Source: Skeletonema tropicum (lineage: Eukaryota; Bacillariophyta; Thalassiosirophyceae; Thalassiosirales; Thalassiosiraceae). Taken from it: 64,000 nucleotides of DNA. The notes under the pieces were generated by a model, which saw only the letters and a list, made by a program, of their open reading frames with translations, was not told the origin of the DNA and did no database searches. Location of the stretch: assembly GCA_037178625.1 (NCBI GenBank), contig JAWZXG010000045.1, forward strand, positions 25,344-89,343, written 5' to 3'. Positions within the stretch are counted from its first letter, which is position 1. Every line of letters begins with the position of its first letter. Positions 22,490-35,681 of the stretch are shown in pieces. The translations under genes and the position numbers were made by a program.

Positions 22490-23012
22490 CGTGCAAACTT
22501 TCTGGATGAGGCTGATCGATGCTTCTGTCTTTCGCGAGGCCCTTGGTCGAGCTGTGTTTATACATTTTGATAGTAATAATAGTACCAATCGATAGAGCTG
22601 GATGAGACGATTGTAACAGTGGTTAATTTGTCGAATTTGATGATTTGGACCCTAATGGTGACATCCTGGGTTCACAGCCGAACTTGGCCCCGATAGATCA
22701 CTTTCTTGCCCCGTTTTTGACCGAGACGATCTGTAAAAAGTCGTCCAATTAGGCTGATTATACGCCTCATCGATAGAGCTGCTCAACAGCTTTCCAAAAC
22801 GACACTTATAGCCCTCATTGGACTACTAGAACGGAAGATACCATACACAAGATACGGCCGTTGCATCATTGGGTACCTTGCTATTATTTGATACTTGAGC
22901 TTGAGTGGTTAAACGGAAGAAGTGAGAAGGTGGTGCCGGAAGCAAATCTGATGGCCATCTATCTCATCGGAAAAAGTCCGCCCGCCAAGTGCAAAGTGCA
23001 ACAATCAAAAAA

Positions 23013-24074
23013 TCAAGCAAAGAGCAAAGAGCCATCACCGAGTAGCATGTAGGATGTGCCGACAATTCGTCGTTGGTCGTTGGCTAAGCGTTGGATATGT
23101 TCGACACTGATGGGATCATTGATGACATCATTCCCCACGGATGCACCATCATTTGATTTGTGGCGATTTTTTGCCAAAGGCGGTACTAGTGGCTCTCCAT
23201 TATTACTAACAACAACTTGTTGTCCACTTGACGAGGACGACAATGCCTCACGATAAAGTTGATGTATATCATTCGACAACTCCAAAAATTCCAGGACATG
23301 ATCGGCAGTAATTCTCATATCATCTTCAAATGCCACAAAGAAATCATAAAATTGCAACTTATCCCGAAGCACATATCGATGTTGTCGACTTAATGCATGA
23401 TCACCATGACTAATTGCCTGATCTGGCTTCGGACGATTCTTGTTATAAGTATTTTTGTAATAGAGAGGTATAGCATCCTCCCACACTTCCAGTCCGACAC
23501 CGCGGGGTAGAGCGTCAATAATGATTTGTCGTCGATGTGGTGCTAGGACCTTGTACCCGAGGATTAGATAGACATCCACTTGCCAGCCGCGAGATGTCAT
23601 GGATGTGACCGAGTCAATGAGTGGTGGTAGCATGACGTGTTGTAGTCGATCAAAGCCGTGGGTGGTCCCTCTTGTTCCCTTGTCGTATTCTACGAGAGAT
23701 GTTGTAATTAGGAGTACTCGGAGTGGTGGCTGTGGCTGTGGCTGTGGCTTGTCACGCTGCTGTGATGTCGTCGATGATGAGGAAGATTTCTTTGCTCGGG
23801 CTCGCGATAGTATGCTCGGAATATCCCACGTCCAGTGATTTCGATCATTTCGATCGTATATATCCGTGCTCGTCAATAAGGACATATCATGTGACGATTC
23901 TTCTGAAAGGAGGCGTCGGCGTCGGCGCTGCAGCTGTTGTTGTTGTTGTTGCTCTGGAGTGCGAGTGATACTGATGCGCTTAGTTTGAAGTATTGTGTAG
24001 CAACATAGCACAACAGCAGCAGCAGCGACGGATGCGAAGAAGATTATTGATGTGTCAAGTCTCGTCATTTTCAT
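23013..24074 (-). CDS. Glycosyltransferase-like membrane protein, unit 8 (consensus, 353 residues)
   Basis: Matches the consensus without any indel; units 12, 14 and 20 encode the same protein. I take this as the reference product of the array. Confidence 0.6.
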   Translation of the reverse strand: MKMTRLDTSIIFFASVAAAAVVLCCYTILQTKRISITRTPEQQQQQQLQRRRRRLLSEESSHDMSLLTSTDIYDRNDRNHWTWDIPSILSRARAKKSSSSSTTSQQRDKPQPQPQPPLRVLLITTSLVEYDKGTRGTTHGFDRLQHVMLPPLIDSVTSMTSRGWQVDVYLILGYKVLAPHRRQIIIDALPRGVGLEVWEDAIPLYYKNTYNKNRPKPDQAISHGDHALSRQHRYVLRDKLQFYDFFVAFEDDMRITADHVLEFLELSNDIHQLYREALSSSSSGQQVVVSNNGEPLVPPLAKNRHKSNDGASVGNDVINDPISVEHIQRLANDQRRIVGTSYMLLGDGSLLFA

Positions 24075-24346
24075 TCTTTGATAGAAGTACCACCGTGCTA
24101 CATGGGCACGCTTCAACAATAGTCAATAGTATCGCAGCCTCTTGATGAGAGCGATGATTATGAGCTTAAGTAATGAATCTGCACCCACGTAAGTATGTAC
24201 CATCACAAAGACATGCTTCATTCACTCAACCAACAAATCCAACTCAAACCTGCCTTCATTGACGAACGGTACCCAAATACGCAATGAATGTTGCTTACTT
24301 CAAGAGAGTGAAAGAGAATCATCATGTTGTTACACTGAATACTTAT

Positions 24347-25151
24347 TTATTGCATCGAATAATACGTATGCAAGAGACACGAATACGAGTATTGTGTATC
24401 GTAATGTTGAAGCTCCTTGTACATACGATCTTTCATCTTGTTTGTAATGATTTTATCAGCCTCCATCAACCTTTTCAGATCTGTATCAAAGAATAAAGCT
24501 TTTGCAATGCGCTTTAGTGTCACGTCCATTGGCCTATCCATTGCTGATTGCCTGATATATATATCTGGCCTTGGATGATCCCAGGCTATTTCTCGTAGAG
24601 TTGGCACGATGGATTTATTCCCCCACCGGAACGATGATGCAGCTTTTCCATTGATCGAATTGTGGCTCCACTCGCATGCAGTCCCGTGGCCCAAACAAAC
24701 TCCTCCGCACTACTCCAACCTCCAACCCTTCCAAATTCACGTTTCCCTTCATATCTTCTCTTCCAATGGTCGTATTAATGCGATGAGTGGTGATTTGGAA
24801 AGCTCTCGTCAAGCTCTATCGATTGGGCACACTACCAAGGCGAAATATCAATCCTTTGTCAATCGCCTCAACTCGAGAGGGGTCTAGAAAGTCATCCCCA
24901 GCGCCAAAGTCGGTCCAAAATTTTGAATTTTCAACAAAATGGACCATCTCCATCATCAAAACCATCAACATCACTATTATCACCACGAAACACATAAGAC
25001 CGGCGCAAATGAAAATATTGCCAGGGCAAATTTCGTCAGCACGCTTGGCGCTAGATATTTTTAAATTGCCCTCGTTCGACGATCGGGCGGGCTCTATGAT
25101 GGGTTGATTGGTCGAAGATCCAAGACGCTTCGCTGAAGAACGATTCCTAGA
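24347..25151 (-). pseudogene. Second membrane-protein remnant, unit 8
   Basis: TGCA allele only (805 bp); the membrane-segment frame to the shared TAG is unchanged. Confidence 0.42.
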
Positions 25152-25782
25152 TCAGTGTGTGATCATGATTGGTTGGTACGGTGTGCATCATGGAAACAAA
25201 CACAGTTCGGCCTCGCTACCGCTCACCCTCACACAACACACTTGGTGACAATCAGCGCCGTCAATGATTGGTTGGCACGATGGAGATCATGATCGGTTGG
25301 TACGATGTAGTGTGATGATGGAATGGTTGGTACGATGTAGTGTGATGATGTTTGGTTGGCACGATGAGGTTTAAGATTGTTGTTTGTTGTGAGGTGTTGG
25401 TACAATACCTGCGATGGGTGATAGGTTGGCACGTTGGGGATTAGGATCGTAGATTGGGAGTCGAGTGTGGTCAGTGATGGATTGGCACGTTGTGTGGAAT
25501 GATGAAGATGGAAGCGAGCCGACCGGAGGGAGGGGAGCTGACGGTGGATTGGGATTAATAGATGGACGGTTCATGTTCATGTGATGTTGGCCGAGCGGAG
25601 TCGAGGCCTGTTAAAGATGACGCCCCATTAAGTGGTCGTTCTTCAGCGAATCAGCGAAGCGTTCTTAGTCGGGGGCGAGGGCGACCCCTCCTGAGCACCG
25701 TTTATTGATATTGTGGATCTTACAGCATTAAAGTATCTTATATCTTACAGCATTAAAGTGGTCGCTTTTTTTGGATCTTCGA
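25112..25782. mobile_element. Fold-back segment, unit 8
   Basis: 671 bp; one C fewer in the C-run near 25690. Confidence 0.4.
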
Positions 25783-26305
25783 CGTGCAAACTTTCTGGAT
25801 GAGGCTGATCGATGCTTCTGTCTTTCGCGAGGCCCTTGGTCGAGCTGTGTTTATACATTTTGATAGTAATAATAGTACCAATCGATAGAGCTGGATGAGA
25901 CGATTGTAACAGTGGTTAATTTGTCGAATTTGATGATTTGGACCCTAATGGTGACATCCTGGGTTCACAGCCGAACTTGGCCCCGATAGATCACTTTCTT
26001 GCCCCGTTTTTGACCGAGACGATCTGTAAAAAGTCGTCCAATTAGGCTGATTATACGCCTCATCGATAGAGCTGCTCAACAGCTTTCCAAAACGACACTT
26101 ATAGCCCTCATTGGACTACTAGAACGGAAGATACCATACACAAGATACGGCCGTTGCATCATTGGGTACCTTGCTATTATTTGATACTTGAGCTTGAGTG
26201 GTTAAACGGAAGAAGTGAGAAGGTGGTGCCGGAAGCAAATCTGATGGCCATCTATCTCATCGGAAAAAGTCCGCCCGCCAAGTGCAAAGTGCAACAATCA
26301 AAAAA

Positions 26306-27366
26306 TCAAGCAAAGAGCAAAGAGCCATCACCGAGTAGCATGTAGGATGTGCCGACAATTCGTCGTTGGTCGTTGGCTAAGCGTTGGATATGTTCGACAC
26401 TGATGGGATCATTGATGACATCATTCCCCACGGATGCACCATCATTTGATTGTGGCGATTTTTTGCCAAAGGCGGTACTAGTGGCTCTCCATTATTACTA
26501 ACAACAACTTGTTGTCCACTTGACGAGGACGACAATGCCTCACGATAAAGTTGATGTATATCATTCGACAACTCCAAAAATTCCAGGACATGATCGGCAG
26601 TAATTCTCATATCATCTTCAAATGCCACAAAGAAATCATAAAATTGCAACTTATCCCGAAGCACATATCGATGTTGTCGACTTAATGCATGATCACCATG
26701 ACTAATTGCCTGATCTGGCTTCGGACGATTCTTGTTATAAGTATTTTTGTAATAGAGAGGTATAGCATCCTCCCACACTTCCAGTCCGACACCGCGGGGT
26801 AGAGCGTCAATAATGATTTGTCGTCGATGTGGTGCTAGGACCTTGTACCCGAGGATTAGATAGACATCCACTTGCCAGCCGCGAGATGTCATGGATGTGA
26901 CCGAGTCAATGAGTGGTGGTAGCATGACGTGTTGTAGTCGATCAAAGCCGTGGGTGGTCCCTCTTGTTCCCTTGTCGTATTCTACGAGAGATGTTGTAAT
27001 TAGGAGTACTCGGAGTGGTGGCTGTGGCTGTGGCTGTGGCTTGTCACGCTGCTGTGATGTCGTCGATGATGAGGAAGATTTCTTTGCTCGGGCTCGCGAT
27101 AGTATGCTCGGAATATCCCACGTCCAGTGATTTCGATCATTTCGATCGTATATATCCGTGCTCGTCAATAAGGACATATCATGTGACGATTCTTCTGAAA
27201 GGAGGCGTCGGCGTCGGCGCTGCAGCTGTTGTTGTTGTTGTTGCTCTGGAGTGCGAGTGATACTGATGCGCTTAGTTTGAAGTATTGTGTAGCAACATAG
27301 CACAACAGCAGCAGCAGCGACGGATGCGAAGAAGATTATTGATGTGTCAAGTCTCGTCATTTTCAT
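26306..27366 (-). pseudogene. Glycosyltransferase-like gene copy, unit 9, C-terminal frameshift
   Basis: One T lost near 26450 after residue 305. The frame ends at 26377 with an altered tail, giving 329 residues. The acidic motif and everything before it are intact, so the predicted fold would be unaffected if the last 50 residues are dispensable. Confidence 0.5.
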
Positions 27367-27638
27367 TCTTTGATAGAAGTACCACCGTGCTACATGGGCA
27401 CGCTTCAACAATAGTCAATAGTATCGCAGCCTCTTGATGAGAGCGATGATTATGAGCTTAAGTAATGAATCTGCACCCACGTAAGTATGTACCATCACAA
27501 AGACATGCTTCATTCACTCAACCAACAAATCCAACTCAAACCTGCCTTCATTGACGAACGGTACCCAAATACGCAATGAATGTTGCTTACTTCAAGAGAG
27601 TGAAAGAGAATCATCATGTTGTTACACTGAATACTTAT

Positions 27639-28437
27639 TTATTGCATCGAATAATACGTATGCAAGAGACACGAATACGAGTATTGTGTATCGTAATGTT
27701 GAAGCTCCTTGTACATACGATCTTTCATCTTGTTTGTAATGATTTTATCAGCCTCCATCAACCTTTTCAGATCTGTATCAAAGAATAAAGCTTTTGCAAT
27801 GCGCTTTAGTGTCACGTCCATTGGCCTATCCATTGCTGATTGCCTGATATATATATCTGGCCTTGGATGATCCCAGGCTATTTCTCGTAGAGTTGGCACG
27901 ATGGATTTATTCCCCACCGGAACGATGATGCAGCTTTTCCATTGATCGAATTGTGGCTCCACTCGCAGTCCCGTGGCCCAAACAAACTCCTCCGCACTAC
28001 TCCAACCTCCAACCCTTCCAAATTCACGTTTCCCTTCATATCTTCTCTTCCAATGGTCGTATTAATGCGATGAGTGGTGATTTGGAAAGCTCTCGTCAAG
28101 CTCTATCGATTGGGCACACTACCAAGGCGAAATATCAATCCTTTGTCAATCGCCTCAACTCGAGAGGGGTCTAGAAAGTCATCCCCAGCGCCAAAGTCGG
28201 TCCAAAATTTTGAATTTTCAACAAATGGACCATCTCCATCATCAAAACCATCAACATCACTATTATCACCACGAAACACATAAGACCGGCGCAAATGAAA
28301 ATATTGCCAGGGCAAATTTCGTCAGCACGCTTGGCGCTAGATATTTTTAAATTGCCCTCGTTCGACGATCGGGCGGGCTCTATGATGGGTTGATTGGTCG
28401 AAGATCCAAGACGCTTCGCTGAAGAACGATTCCTAGA
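27639..28437 (-). pseudogene. Second membrane-protein remnant, unit 9
   Basis: 799 bp: short allele, one C lost near 27914 and one A lost near 28225. The latter puts the VENSKFWTDF segment in a new frame with an upstream ATG at 28315. Confidence 0.4.
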
Positions 28438-29069
28438 TCAGTGTGTGATCATGATTGGTTGGTACGGTGTGCATCATGGAAACAAACACAGTTCGGCCTC
28501 GCTACCGCTCACCCTCACACAACACACTTGGTGACAATCAGCGCCGTCAATGATTGGTTGGCACGATGGAGATCATGATCGGTTGGTACGATGTAGTGTG
28601 ATGATGGAATGGTTGGTACGATGTAGTGTGATGATGTTTGGTTGGCACGATGAGGTTTAAGATTGTTGTTTGTTGTGAGGTGTTGGTACAATACCTGCGA
28701 TGGGTGATAGGTTGGCACGTTGGGGATTAGGATCGTAGATTGGGAGTCGAGTGTGGTCAGTGATGGATTGGCACGTTGTGTGGAATGATGAAGATGGAAG
28801 CGAGCCGACCGGAGGGAGGGGAGCTGACGGTGGATTGGGATTAATAGATGGACGGTTCATGTTCATGTGATGTTGGCCGAGCGGAGTCGAGGCCTGTTAA
28901 AGATGACGCCCCATTAAGTGGTCGTTCTTCAGCGAATCAGCGAAGCGTTCTTAGTCGGGGGCGAGGGCGACCCCTCCCTGAGCACCGTTTATTGATATTG
29001 TGGATCTTACAGCATTAAAGTATCTTATATCTTACAGCATTAAAGTGGTCGCTTTTTTTGGATCTTCGA
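28398..29069. mobile_element. Fold-back segment, unit 9
   Basis: 672 bp, same as unit 1. Confidence 0.4.
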
Positions 29070-29593
29070 CGTGCAAACTTTCTGGATGAGGCTGATCGAT
29101 GCTTCTGTCTTTCGCGAGGCCCTTGGTCGAGCTGTGTTTATACATTTTGATAGTAATAATAGTACCAATCGATAGAGCTGGATGAGACGATTGTAACAGT
29201 GGTTAATTTGTCGAATTTGATGATTTGGACCCTAATGGTGACATCCTGGGTTCACAGCCGAACTTGGCCCCGATAGATCACTTTCTTGCCCCGTTTTTGA
29301 CCGAGACGATCTGTAAAAAGTCGTCCAATTAGGCTGATTATACGCCTCATCGATAGAGCTGCTCAACAGCTTTCCAAAAACGACACTTATAGCCCTCATT
29401 GGACTACTAGAACGGAAGATACCATACACAAGATACGGCCGTTGCATCATTGGGTACCTTGCTATTATTTGATACTTGAGCTTGAGTGGTTAAACGGAAG
29501 AAGTGAGAAGGTGGTGCCGGAAGCAAATCTGATGGCCATCTATCTCATCGGAAAAAGTCCGCCCGCCAAGTGCAAAGTGCAACAATCAAAAAA

Positions 29594-30663
29594 TCAAGCA
29601 AAGAGCAAAGAGCCATCACCGAGTAGCATGTAGGATGTGCCGACAATTCGTCGTTGGTCGTTGGCTAAGCGTTGGATATGTTCGACACTGATGGGATCAT
29701 TGATGACATCATTCCCCACGGATGCACCATCATTTGATTTGTGGCGATTTTTTGCCAAAGGCGGTACTAGTGGCTCTCCATTATTACTAACAACAACTTG
29801 TTGTCCACTTGACGAGGACGACAATGCCTCACGATAAAGTTGATGTATATCATTCGACAACTCCAAAAATTCCAGGACATGATCGGCAGTAATTCTCATA
29901 TCATCTTCAAATGCCACAAAGAAATCATAAAATTGCAACTTATCCCGAAGCACATATCGATGTTGTCGACTTAATGCATGATCACCATGACTAATTGCCT
30001 GATCTGGCTTCGGACGATTCTTGTTATAAGTATTTTTGTAATAGAGAGGTATAGCATCCTCCCACACTTCCAGTCCGACACCGCGGGGTAGAGCGTCAAT
30101 AATGATTTGTCGTCGATGTGGTGCTAGGACCTTGTACCCGAGGATTAGATAGACATCCACCTTGCCAGCCGCGAGATGTCATGGATGTGACCGAGTCAAT
30201 GAGTGGTGGTAGCATGACGTGTTGTAGTCGATCAAAGCCGTGGGTGGTCCCTCTTGTTCCCTTGTCGTATTCTACGAGAGATGTTGTAATTAGGAGTACT
30301 CGGAGTGGTGGCTGTGGCTGTGGCTGTGGCTTGTTGTCACGCTGCTGTGATGTCGTCGATGATGAGGAAGATTTCTTTGCTCGGGCTCGCGATAGTATGC
30401 TCGGAATATCCCACGTCCAGTGATTTCGATCATTTCGATCGTATATATCCGTGCTCGTCAATAAGGACATATCATGTGACGATTCTTCTGAAAGGAGGCG
30501 TCGGCGTCGGCGCTGCAGCTGTTGTTGTTGTTGTTGCTCTGGAGTGCGAGTGATACTGATGCGCTTAGTTTGAAGTTCTATTGTGTAGCAAACATAGCAC
30601 AACAGCAGCAGCAGCGACGGATGCGAAGAAGATTATTGATGTGTCAAGTCTCGTCATTTTCAT
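29594..30663 (-). pseudogene. Glycosyltransferase-like gene copy, unit 10, two frameshifts
   Basis: An extra A near 30591 breaks the signal anchor and an extra C near 30160 breaks the frame after residue 166. In-frame variants: a Glu after the anchor (as in unit 3) and an Asn before the Pro-Gln tract. From 30160 down to the stop, 188 codons are open and hold the acidic motif. Confidence 0.5.
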
Positions 30664-30935
30664 TCTTTGATAGAAGTACCACCGTGCTACATGGGCACGC
30701 TTCAACAATAGTCAATAGTATCGCAGCCTCTTGATGAGAGCGATGATTATGAGCTTAAGTAATGAATCTGCACCCACGTAAGTATGTACCATCACAAAGA
30801 CATGCTTCATTCACTCAACCAACAAATCCAACTCAAACCTGCCTTCATTGACGAACGGTACCCAAATACGCAATGAATGTTGCTTACTTCAAGAGAGTGA
30901 AAGAGAATCATCATGTTGTTACACTGAATACTTAT

Positions 30936-31740
30936 TTATTGCATCGAATAATACGTATGCAAGAGACACGAATACGAGTATTGTGTATCGTAATGTTGAA
31001 GCTCCTTGTACATACGATCTTTCATCTTGTTTGTAATGATTTTATCAGCCTCCATCAACCTTTTCAGATCTGTATCAAAGAATAAAGCTTTTGCAATGCG
31101 CTTTAGTGTCACGTCCATTGGCCTATCCATTGCTGATTGCCTGATATATATATCTGGCCTTGGATGATCCCAGGCTATTTCTCGTAGAGTTGGCACGATG
31201 GATTTATTCCCCCACCGGAACGATGATGCAGCTTTTCCATTGATCGAATTGTGGCTCCACTCGCAGCAGTCCCGTGGCCCAAACAAACTCCTCCGCACTA
31301 CTCCAACCTCCAACCCTTCCAAATTCACGTTTCCCTTCATATCTTCTCTTCCAATGGTCGTATTAATGCGATGAGTGGTGATTTGGAAAGCTCTCGTCAA
31401 GCTCTATCGATTGGGCACACTACCAAGGCGAAATATCAATCCTTTGTCAATCGCCTCAACTCGAGAGGGGTCTAGAAAAGTCATCCCCAGCGCCAAAGTC
31501 GGTCCAAAATTTTGAATTTTCAACAAAATGGACCATCTCCATCATCAAAACCATCAACATCACTATTATCACCACGAAACACATAAGACCGGCGCAAATG
31601 AAAATATTGCCAGGGCAAATTTCGTCAGCACGCTTGGCGCTAGATATTTTTAAATTGCCCTCGTTCGACGATCGGGCGGGCTCTATGATGGGTTGATTGG
31701 TCGAAGATCCAAGACGCTTCGCTGAAGAACGATTCCTAGA
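30936..31740 (-). pseudogene. Second membrane-protein remnant, unit 10
   Basis: A GCA insertion at the four-allele site (shared only with unit 12) keeps the downstream frame open for 154 codons; one extra A near 31478 breaks the frame further up. Confidence 0.42.
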
Positions 31741-32372
31741 TCAGTGTGTGATCATGATTGGTTGGTACGGTGTGCATCATGGAAACAAACACAGTTCGGC
31801 CTCGCTACCGCTCACCCTCACACAACACACTTGGTGACAATCAGCGCCGTCAATGATTGGTTGGCACGATGGAGATCATGATCGGTTGGTACGATGTAGT
31901 GTGATGATGGAATGGTTGGTACGATGTAGTGTGATGATGTTTGGTTGGCACGATGAGGTTTAAGATTGTTGTTTGTTGTGAGGTGTTGGTACAATACCTG
32001 CGATGGGTGATAGGTTGGCACGTTGGGGATTAGGATCGTAGATTGGGAGTCGAGTGTGGTCAGTGATGGATTGGCACGTTGTGTGGAATGATGAAGATGG
32101 AAGCGAGCCGACCGGAGGGAGGGGAGCTGACGGTGGATTGGGATTAATAGATGGACGGTTCATGTTCATGTGATGTTGGCCGAGCGGAGTCGAGGCCTGT
32201 TAAAGATGACGCCCCATTAAGTGGTCGTTCTTCAGCGAATCAGCGAAGCGTTCTTAGTCGGGGGCGAGGGCGACCCCTCCCTGAGCACCGTTTATTGATA
32301 TTGTGGATCTTACAGCATTAAAGTATCTTATATCTTACAGCATTAAAGTGGTCGCTTTTTTTGGATCTTCGA
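31701..32372. mobile_element. Fold-back segment, unit 10
   Basis: 672 bp, same as unit 1. Confidence 0.4.
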
Positions 32373-32897
32373 CGTGCAAACTTTCTGGATGAGGCTGATC
32401 GATGCTTCTGTCTTTCGCGAGGCCCTTGGTCGAGCTGTGTTTTATACATTTTGATAGTAATAATAGTACCAATCGATAGAGCTGGATGAGACGATTGTAA
32501 CAGTGGTTAATTTGTCGAATTTGATGATTTGGACCCTAATGGTGACATCCTGGGTTCACAGCCGAACTTGGCCCCGATAGATCACTTTCTTGCCCCGTTT
32601 TTGACCGAGAACGATCTGTAAAAAGTCGTCCAATTAGGCTGATTATACGCCTCATCGATAGAGCTGCTCAACAGCTTTCCAAAACGACACTTATAGCCCT
32701 CATTGGACTACTAGAACGGAAGATACCATACACAAGATACGGCCGTTGCATCATTGGGTACCTTGCTATTATTTGATACTTGAGCTTGAGTGGTTAAACG
32801 GAAGAAGTGAGAAGGTGGTGCCGGAAGCAAATCTGATGGCCATCTATCTCATCGGAAAAAGTCCGCCCGCCAAGTGCAAAGTGCAACAATCAAAAAA

Positions 32898-33967
32898 TCA
32901 AGCAAAGAGCAAAGAGCCATCACCGAGTAGCATGTAGGATGTGCCGACAATTCGTCGTTGGTCGTTGGCTAAGCGTTGGATATGTTCGACACTGATGGGA
33001 TCATTGATGACATCATTCCCCACGGATGCACCATCATTTGATTTGTGGCGATTTTTTGCCAAAGGCGGTACTAGTGGCTCTCCATTATTACTAACAACAA
33101 CTTGTTGTCCACTTGACGAGGACGACAATGCCTCACGATAAAGTTGATGTATATCATTCGACAACTCCAAAAATTCCAGGACATGATCGGCAGTAATTCT
33201 CATATCATCTTCAAATGCCACAAAGAAATCATAAAATTGCAACTTATCCCGAAGCACATATCGATGTTGTCGACTTAATGCATGATCACCATGACTAATT
33301 GCCTGATCTGGCTTCGGACGATTCTTGTTATAAGTATTTTTGTAATAATAGAGAGGTATAGCATCCTCCCACACTTCCAGTCCGACACCGCGGGGTAGAG
33401 CGTCAATAATGATTTGTCGTCGATGTGGTGCTAGGACCTTGTACCCGAGGATTAGATAGACATTCCACTTGCCAGCCGCGAGATGTCATGGATGTGACCG
33501 AGTCAATGAGTGGTGGTAGCATGACGTGTTGTAGTCGATCAAAGCCGTGGGTGGTCCCTCTTGTTCCCTTGTCGTATTCTACGAGAGATGTTGTAATTAG
33601 GAGTACTCGGAGTGGTGGCTGTGGCTGGTGGCTGTGGCTTGTCACGCTGCTTGTGATGTCGTCGATGATGAGGAAGATTTCTTTGCTCGGGCTCGCGATA
33701 GTATGCTCGGAATATCCCACGTCCAGTGATTTCGATCATTTCGATCGTATATATCCGTGCTCGTCAATAAGGACATATCATGTGACGATTCTTCTGAAAG
33801 GAGGCGTCGGCGTCGGCGCTGCAGCTGTTGTTGTTGTTGTTGCTCTGGAGTGCGAGTGATATACTGATGCGCTTAGTTTGAAGTATTGTGTAGCAACATA
33901 GCACAACAGCAGCAGCAGCGACGGATGCGAAGAAGATTATTGATGTGTCAAGTCTCGTCATTTTCAT
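32898..33967 (-). pseudogene. Glycosyltransferase-like gene copy, unit 11, four frameshifts
   Basis: +2 near 33860, +1 near 33651, +1 near 33627 in the GGCTGT tract and +1 near 33463. One extra Tyr (in frame) near 33346. The acidic-motif half is open from about 33374 down. Confidence 0.5.
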
Positions 33968-34241
33968 TCTTTGATAGAAGTACCACCGTGCTACATGGGC
34001 ACGCTTCAACAATAGTCAATAGTATCGCAGCCTCTTGATGAGAGCGATGATTATGAGCTTAAGTAATGAATCTGCACCCACCGTAAGTATGTACCATCAC
34101 AAAGACATGCTTCATTCACTCCAACCAACAAATCCAACTCAAACCTGCCTTCATTGACGAACGGTACCCAAATACGCAATGAATGTTGCTTACTTCAAGA
34201 GAGTGAAAGAGAATCATCATGTTGTTACACTGAATACTTAT

Positions 34242-35049
34242 TTATTGCATCGAATAATACGTATGCAAGAGACACGAATACGAGTATTGTGTATCGTAAT
34301 GTTGAAGCTCCTTGTACATACGATCTTTCATCTTGTTTGTAATGATTTTATCAGCCTCCATCAACCTTTTCAGATCTGTATCAAAGAATAAAGCTTTTGC
34401 AATGCGCTTTAGTGTCACGTCCATTGGCCTATCCATTGCTGATTGCCTGATATATATATCTGGCCTTGGATGATCCCAGGCTATTTCTCGTAGAGTTGGC
34501 ACGATGGATTTATTCCCCCACCGGAACGATGATGCAGCTTTTCCATTGATCGAATTGTGGCTCCACTCGCATGCAGTCCCGTGGCCCAAACAAACTCCTC
34601 CGCACTACTCCAACCTCCAACCCTTCCAAATTCACGTTTCCCTTCATATCTTCTCTTCCAATGGTCGTATTAATGCGATGAGTGGTGATTTGGAAAGCTC
34701 TCGTCAAGCTCTATCGAGATTGGGCACACTACCAAGGCGAAATATCAATCCTTTGTCAATCGCCTCAACTCGAGAGGGGTCTAGAAAGTCATCCCCAGCG
34801 CCAAAGTCGGTCCAAAATTTTGAATTTTCAACAAAATGGACCATCTCCATCATTCAAAACCATCAACATCACTATTATCACCACGAAACACATAAGACCG
34901 GCGCAAATGAAAATATTGCCAGGGCAAATTTCGTCAGCACGCTTGGCGCTAGATATTTTTAAATTGCCCTCGTTCGACGATCGGGCGGGCTCTATGATGG
35001 GTTGATTGGTCGAAGATCCAAGACGCTTCGCTGAAGAACGATTCCTAGA
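34242..35049 (-). pseudogene. Second membrane-protein remnant, unit 11
   Basis: 808 bp: TGCA allele, +2 (GA) near 34717 that removes the shared TAG from the frame but meets a TGA two codons later, and +1 T near 34855 that is also present in unit 15. Confidence 0.4.
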
Positions 35050-35681
35050 TCAGTGTGTGATCATGATTGGTTGGTACGGTGTGCATCATGGAAACAAACA
35101 CAGTTCGGCCTCGCTACCGCTCACCCTCACACAACACACTTGGTGACAATCAGCGCCGTCAATGATTGGTTGGCACGATGGAGATCATGATCGGTTGGTA
35201 CGATGTAGTGTGATGATGGAATGGTTGGTACGATGTAGTGTGATGATGTTTGGTTGGCACGATGAGGTTTAAGATTGTTGTTTGTTGTGAGGTGTTGGTA
35301 CAATACCTGCGATGGGTGATAGGTTGGCACGTTGGGGATTAGGATCGTAGATTGGGAGTCGAGTGTGGTCAGTGATGGATTGGCACGTTGTGTGGAATGA
35401 TGAAGATGGAAGCGAGCCGACCGGAGGGAGGGGAGCTGACGGTGGATTGGGATTAATAGATGGACGGTTCATGTTCATGTGATGTTGGCCGAGCGGAGTC
35501 GAGGCCTGTTAAAGATGACGCCCCATTAAGTGGTCGTTCTTCAGCGAATCAGCGAAGCGTTCTTAGTCGGGGGCGAGGGCGACCCCTCCCTGAGCACCGT
35601 TTATTGATATTGTGGATCTTACAGCATTAAAGTATCTTATATCTTACAGCATTAAAGTGGTCGCTTTTTTTGGATCTTCGA
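35010..35681. mobile_element. Fold-back segment, unit 11
   Basis: 672 bp, same as unit 1. Confidence 0.4.

Larger units (their letters stand above)
19714..23012. repeat. Array unit 7
   Basis: 3,299 bp. Its indels sit mostly in the first 500 bp and in the fold-back segment. Confidence 0.97.
23013..26305. repeat. Array unit 8
   Basis: 3,293 bp, one of the cleanest units; follows the indel-rich block of units 5-7. Confidence 0.97.
26306..29593. repeat. Array unit 9
   Basis: 3,288 bp, the shortest unit: three single-base losses and one extra A in the spacer near 29380. Confidence 0.97.
29594..32897. repeat. Array unit 10
   Basis: 3,304 bp. Extra bases near 32442 and 32611 in the downstream spacer; the former also occurs in unit 14. 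Confidence 0.97.
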
